The notes under the pieces were generated by a model, which searched no databases, was not told the origin of the DNA, and saw nothing but the letters and a program-made list of their open reading frames with translations. A DNA stretch of 64,000 bases, from NCBI RefSeq assembly GCF_019334565.1, contig NZ_CP079724.1, positions 207,001-271,000 of the forward strand, written 5' to 3'. The translations under genes were made by a program, and so were the position numbers. Positions 61,798 to 64,000 of this stretch are shown in pieces (the first letter of the stretch is position 1; each line of letters begins with the position of its first letter). Source of the stretch: Streptococcus oralis (GTDB taxonomy: Bacteria > Bacillota > Bacilli > Lactobacillales > Streptococcaceae).

Positions 61798-62187
61798 ATG
61801 AAAAAACGTGCCTTGATTTTACTGGTTTTGTCCCTTGTAGTATTTGGAGGAGGAGCATGGCTAGCACAGGAAACAAATCTATTTCTAAGTCCGCGAGCCA
61901 AGCAGTTGGCTTATTTAAAGGAGCATGAAGAGGATATTAAGGAGTTTGTAAAATCTTTAAATCCTAAAGTCGAATCGGTTCAAATAGATTGGAAACAGAC
62001 ACAATGGGATAAGATAGGAAATGGTACACCTCAAGGAGGAGGCGATATTGTTCAGGTTTATGGAGGGTTTAATAATATATCAAACTCAAGCTGGAGTGTG
62101 ATTATTAAGATTACAGATGGAAAAATTTTAATTAAATCTATTGGAATTGGTAGTCCGTTGCGTATTGGGGGTAAACTGCTTGACTAA
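61798..62187 (+). CDS. Membrane-anchored small protein, array copy 1 (putative immunity protein)
   Basis: The 129-residue protein has a basic start, an N-terminal membrane anchor (residues 4-22 with VVFGGGAW), then LSPRAKQLAYLKEHEEDI, a helical stalk, the family hallmark GNGTPQGGG near residue 80 and a variable C-terminus. No lipobox Cys. It is the first of four tandem paralogues; the fourth overlaps the start of a large gene. The conserved N-half, divergent C-half and tandem duplication resemble immunity proteins that neutralise variants of a cognate toxin; no activity is proven. GAAGGAGC is the ribosome-binding site. Confidence 0.8.
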   Translation: MKKRALILLVLSLVVFGGGAWLAQETNLFLSPRAKQLAYLKEHEEDIKEFVKSLNPKVESVQIDWKQTQWDKIGNGTPQGGGDIVQVYGGFNNISNSSWSVIIKITDGKILIKSIGIGSPLRIGGKLLD

Positions 62188-62248
62188 TAGCAACTTAAAA
62201 AATTTTGATAATTTTTACTCAAATTTAACATCATTCATTCCCCACTGA
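62180..62248 (+). pseudogene. Scar 1: truncated start of the large array gene
   Basis: From TTG 62180 the frame reads TNSNLKNFDNFY then SNLTSFIPH and stops at TGA 62248. The first 13 residues match the intact gene at 63731 (TNSNLKTFDNFY). It overlaps the end of copy 1 exactly as the intact gene overlaps copy 4. Confidence 0.75.
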
Positions 62249-62335
62249 CTTCGAATACTTTCCAAAAGTTTTTTTACATTCATGATATAATAAACTAAGA
62301 TTCCACTATATTGGAGGAAAGAAATGAAAAAACGT
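62240..62335 (+). repeat. Array intergenic/promoter repeat, copy 1
   Basis: Begins CCCCACTGACTTCGAATACTT, contains extended -10 TGaTATAAT (62283-62291), ATTCCACTATAT, the ribosome-binding site GGAGGAAAG and the next gene start. Nearly identical to 63228-63327. Confidence 0.85.
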
Positions 62336-62713
62336 ACTTTAGTTTGGCTAGTTTTAGCACTTGTAGTATTTGGAGGCGGAGCATGGCTAGCACAAGAAAC
62401 AAATTTATTTCTAAGCCCACGAGCTAAGCAGTTGGATTATTTAAAGGAACATGAGGAAGAAATTGTAAAATTTGTAAAGTCTAAAAATTCAAAGATTGAA
62501 TCTGTTCAGATTGCTTGGGATGAAACTAAATGGGAAAAAGTTGGGAATGGGACCCCTCAAGGAGGCGGAGAAATTGTAAATGTATATGGTGGTTTTAATC
62601 ATATTGAGTCCTCCTCTTGGAATGTTACTTTTGATATTGAGAATGACAAAATTATTCCTAATTCAATGGCTTTAGCCAATTATTTACGAATGGGAGGAAG
62701 GATTTTTGACTAA
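62324..62713 (+). CDS. Membrane-anchored small protein, array copy 2 (putative immunity protein)
   Basis: This 129-residue paralogue of copy 1 has the same anchor (KKRTLVWLVLALVVFGGGAW), LSPRAKQLDYLKEHEEEIV, IESVQIAWDETKW and GNGTPQGGG. The C-terminus differs from the other copies after GGFNHIESSSWN. It has its own promoter inside the repeat. The stop codon region overlaps scar 2. Confidence 0.8.
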   Translation: MKKRTLVWLVLALVVFGGGAWLAQETNLFLSPRAKQLDYLKEHEEEIVKFVKSKNSKIESVQIAWDETKWEKVGNGTPQGGGEIVNVYGGFNHIESSSWNVTFDIENDKIIPNSMALANYLRMGGRIFD

Positions 62714-62756
62714 CAGTAATTTAAAAACCTTTGATAATTTTTACTCAAATATATAG
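62706..62756 (+). pseudogene. Scar 2: truncated start of the large array gene
   Basis: TTG 62706 begins TNSNLKTFDNFYSNI and stops at TAG 62756; the first 12 residues equal the intact gene. The break is followed within 10 bp by copy 3. Confidence 0.75.
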
Positions 62757-62766
62757 GAGAAAAAGA

Positions 62767-63177
62767 ATGAAAAAACGTACCTTGGTTTGGCTAGTTTTAG
62801 CTCTTGTAGTATTCGGTGGCGGAGCATGGATGGCGAAAGAAGCAAATTTATTTCTGAGCCCACGAGCTAAGCAGTTAGCTTATCTGAAGGAGCATGAAGA
62901 AGAAATTGTAAAATTTGTAAAGTCTAAAAATTTAAAGATTGAATCTGTTCAGATGGATTGGAATAGTTTAACTGTTGAACAAATAGGAAATGGAACTCCA
63001 CAGGGTGGAGGTTATAATCTATCAGTGAAGGGTTCTTTTAATCATATAAAGGATTCTGACTTTACAATAGATTTTCGATTAAAAAATAAAAATGATGTGC
63101 TTTCAATAGATCGGATTGGCATGTATAATCAGCCTAGAGTGTTAAAAAATGTAGGTTGGGACAAGTATGACGGATAG
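62767..63177 (+). CDS. Membrane-anchored small protein, array copy 3 (putative immunity protein)
   Basis: This 136-residue paralogue has the same anchor (ending GGGAWMAKEANLF), LSPRAKQLAYLKEHEEEIV and GNGTPQGGGYNLSV, with a distinct C-terminus ending KNVGWDKYDG. The start is ATG 62767 after TAGGAGAAAAA; an upstream in-frame extension was rejected because it crosses scar 2. Copy 3 lacks the promoter repeat and is probably transcribed with copy 2. Confidence 0.8.
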   Translation: MKKRTLVWLVLALVVFGGGAWMAKEANLFLSPRAKQLAYLKEHEEEIVKFVKSKNLKIESVQMDWNSLTVEQIGNGTPQGGGYNLSVKGSFNHIKDSDFTIDFRLKNKNDVLSIDRIGMYNQPRVLKNVGWDKYDG

Positions 63178-63253
63178 TAATCTAAAAGATTATAACAACT
63201 TTTATGATAGCTTAATCCCTCACTCATCCCCACTGACTTCGAATACTTGCTAA
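63167..63253 (+). pseudogene. Scar 3: truncated start of the large array gene
   Basis: ATG 63167 overlaps the end of copy 3. It reads TDSNLKDYNNFYDSL, diverges into the intergenic repeat (IPHSSPLTSNTC) and stops at TAA 63253. Confidence 0.75.
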
Positions 63254-63327
63254 AAGTATTTTTTTTTACATTCATGATATAATATACTTAGATTCCACTA
63301 TATAGGAGGAAAGAAATGAAAAAACGT
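63228..63327 (+). repeat. Array intergenic/promoter repeat, copy 2
   Basis: Near-identical to 62240-62335, including extended -10 TGaTATAAT at 63275-63283 and GGAGGAAAG. Confidence 0.85.
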
Positions 63328-63738
63328 ACTTTAGTTTGGCTAATTTTAGCACTTGTAATTTTTGGAGGAGGCGCATGGATGGCACAGAAAACAAATCTAT
63401 TTGGAGGAATAACTCTGAGCCCACGGGCTAAGCAGTTGGCTTATCTGAAGGAGCATGAAGAGGAGATGGCGAACTTTATAAAGTCTAGAAATCCTAAAGT
63501 CGAAAGTGTCCAATTTGATTGGGATAGTATGAAAGTAGAAAATATAGGAAATGGTACCCCTCAAGGTGGGGGATATATTATAACATTGGATGGAAAAATA
63601 AATAACAATGAAGATACTGAATTTACAATTGGTTTCCCTATAGAATATAATAGCAATAGTATTCCCAATATTAAGAAAATTTCTGAAATGCAACCGATAA
63701 GAGTTTTGAAAGGCAACGTATGGGAGATTTATGACTAA
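63316..63738 (+). CDS. Membrane-anchored small protein, array copy 4 (putative cognate immunity protein)
   Basis: The 140-residue paralogue has the common anchor, a small insertion (FGGITLSPRAKQ), LAYLKEHEEEM, GNGTPQGGGYIITL and a variable C-terminus ending LKGNVWEIYD. Its last 8 bp (ATGACTAA) contain the start codon of the large gene at 63731, so the two are translationally coupled. This pairing suggests it is the cognate partner of that gene's product. Confidence 0.8.
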   Translation: MKKRTLVWLILALVIFGGGAWMAQKTNLFGGITLSPRAKQLAYLKEHEEEMANFIKSRNPKVESVQFDWDSMKVENIGNGTPQGGGYIITLDGKINNNEDTEFTIGFPIEYNSNSIPNIKKISEMQPIRVLKGNVWEIYD

Positions 63739-64000
63739 CAGTAATTTAAAAACCTTTGATAATTTTTATGCGGATTTAGCGCAATCGGCTTATACTGGTC
63801 GTCCCAATAATTTTCCACCTAAAAATAATTCAATAGAAGCAAGAGTGTTTGACTATTCAAAAGAAATAATTTATAACGAAGAAATCACCCCTGGAGGTAA
63901 ACATCTACCCCATAATGGTAGAGTCTACTTGCAGCCGGATCCTGATTTGCGAGATACTTATAAAGTTACATCGATACCAGTTCCTGATGCGAATGGGATG
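63731..64000 (+). CDS. Start of a large gene leaving the window (putative secreted toxin or effector)
   Basis: Ninety codons are open to the right edge. The protein begins TNSNLKTFDNFYADLAQSAY and contains RPNNFPPKN, EARVFDYSKEI and VYLQPDPDLRDTYKV. There is no signal peptide and it looks soluble. The start resembles that of LXG-less or lipase-like effectors that follow small membrane proteins in streptococci, but the catalytic part is outside the window, so no function is claimed. Broken copies of this start follow each of the other three array genes. Confidence 0.75.
   Translation, partial: MTNSNLKTFDNFYADLAQSAYTGRPNNFPPKNNSIEARVFDYSKEIIYNEEITPGGKHLPHNGRVYLQPDPDLRDTYKVTSIPVPDANGM

Noticed and set aside
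62731..62766. N-terminal extension of array copy 3
   Set aside because: The extra 12 codons run through scar 2 and the ribosome-binding site; the conserved KKR start with GGAG upstream is at 62767.
61798..63738. CRISPR or short-repeat array at the right end
   Set aside because: The repeats are whole genes and ~95-bp promoter segments, not short repeats with uniform spacers.

Overview
The window is chromosomal DNA of a Streptococcus, almost certainly of the mitis group (S. mitis, S. oralis, S. pneumoniae and relatives). The evidence is low-GC coding sequence, the complete amiACDEF oligopeptide permease, the murA-epuA-endA cluster with the DNA-uptake nuclease EndA, a pneumococcus-like gene order from purR to endA (judged from memory), and extended -10 promoters (TGnTATAAT) in front of many genes. 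No rRNA operon or CRISPR array is present.

Layout. 1-9000: the end of an unknown gene, a DUF960 protein, ccpA, ansA, a HAD/MazG-like fusion, a universal stress protein, an alanine aminotransferase, rpmH and a KimA-like potassium importer. 9000-17040: a same-strand RNA-maintenance run (tatD-rnmV, rsmA-rsgA-rpe-thiN-rmuC-yhaM). 17100-30430: purR, lysA, pflA, yidC2, acyP, a SpoU methyltransferase, a BI-1 protein, asnA, rsmD-coaD-Lon/PDZ protease, murA-epuA-endA and a CorC-family protein. 30549-40285: tRNA-Cys, amiACDEF behind a near-perfect CodY box, and a TrkH/TrkA potassium pair. 40528-50543: trmL behind a structured leader, an FMN riboswitch with a foreign-looking hairpin insert, ribU, a PAP2 phosphatase, a T-box with pheS and pheT, an ABC exporter whose permease is interrupted by an in-frame stop, and rplM-rpsI behind an L13 leader.

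50494-61367 is an integrated mobile element of about 10.9 kb, inserted in the 3' end of rpsI with 28-bp identical ends. Its minus-strand core is integrase, Xis-like protein, a pMV158-type HUH Rep, a membrane protein, an FtsK/TcpA-like ATPase and a small protein. The loop of a hairpin beside rep carries the pMV158-type nick sequence TACTACGAC. No conjugative secretion genes are present, so it reads as an integrative mobilizable element. Its cargo is an HTH regulator divergent from two very AT-rich genes of unknown family (440 and 1160 codons). The larger ends in a PD-(D/E)XK nuclease-like motif. This pair is the best candidate for an undescribed (anti-phage or anti-plasmid) system.

61798-64000 is a second accessory locus: four tandem paralogous membrane-anchored small proteins. 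The first three are each followed by a short broken copy of the same gene start, and the fourth overlaps the intact start of a large gene that leaves the window. This looks like an immunity-gene array that retains scars of lost toxin genes. A remnant of a second element end at 61490-61590 suggests repeated insertion at this hotspot.
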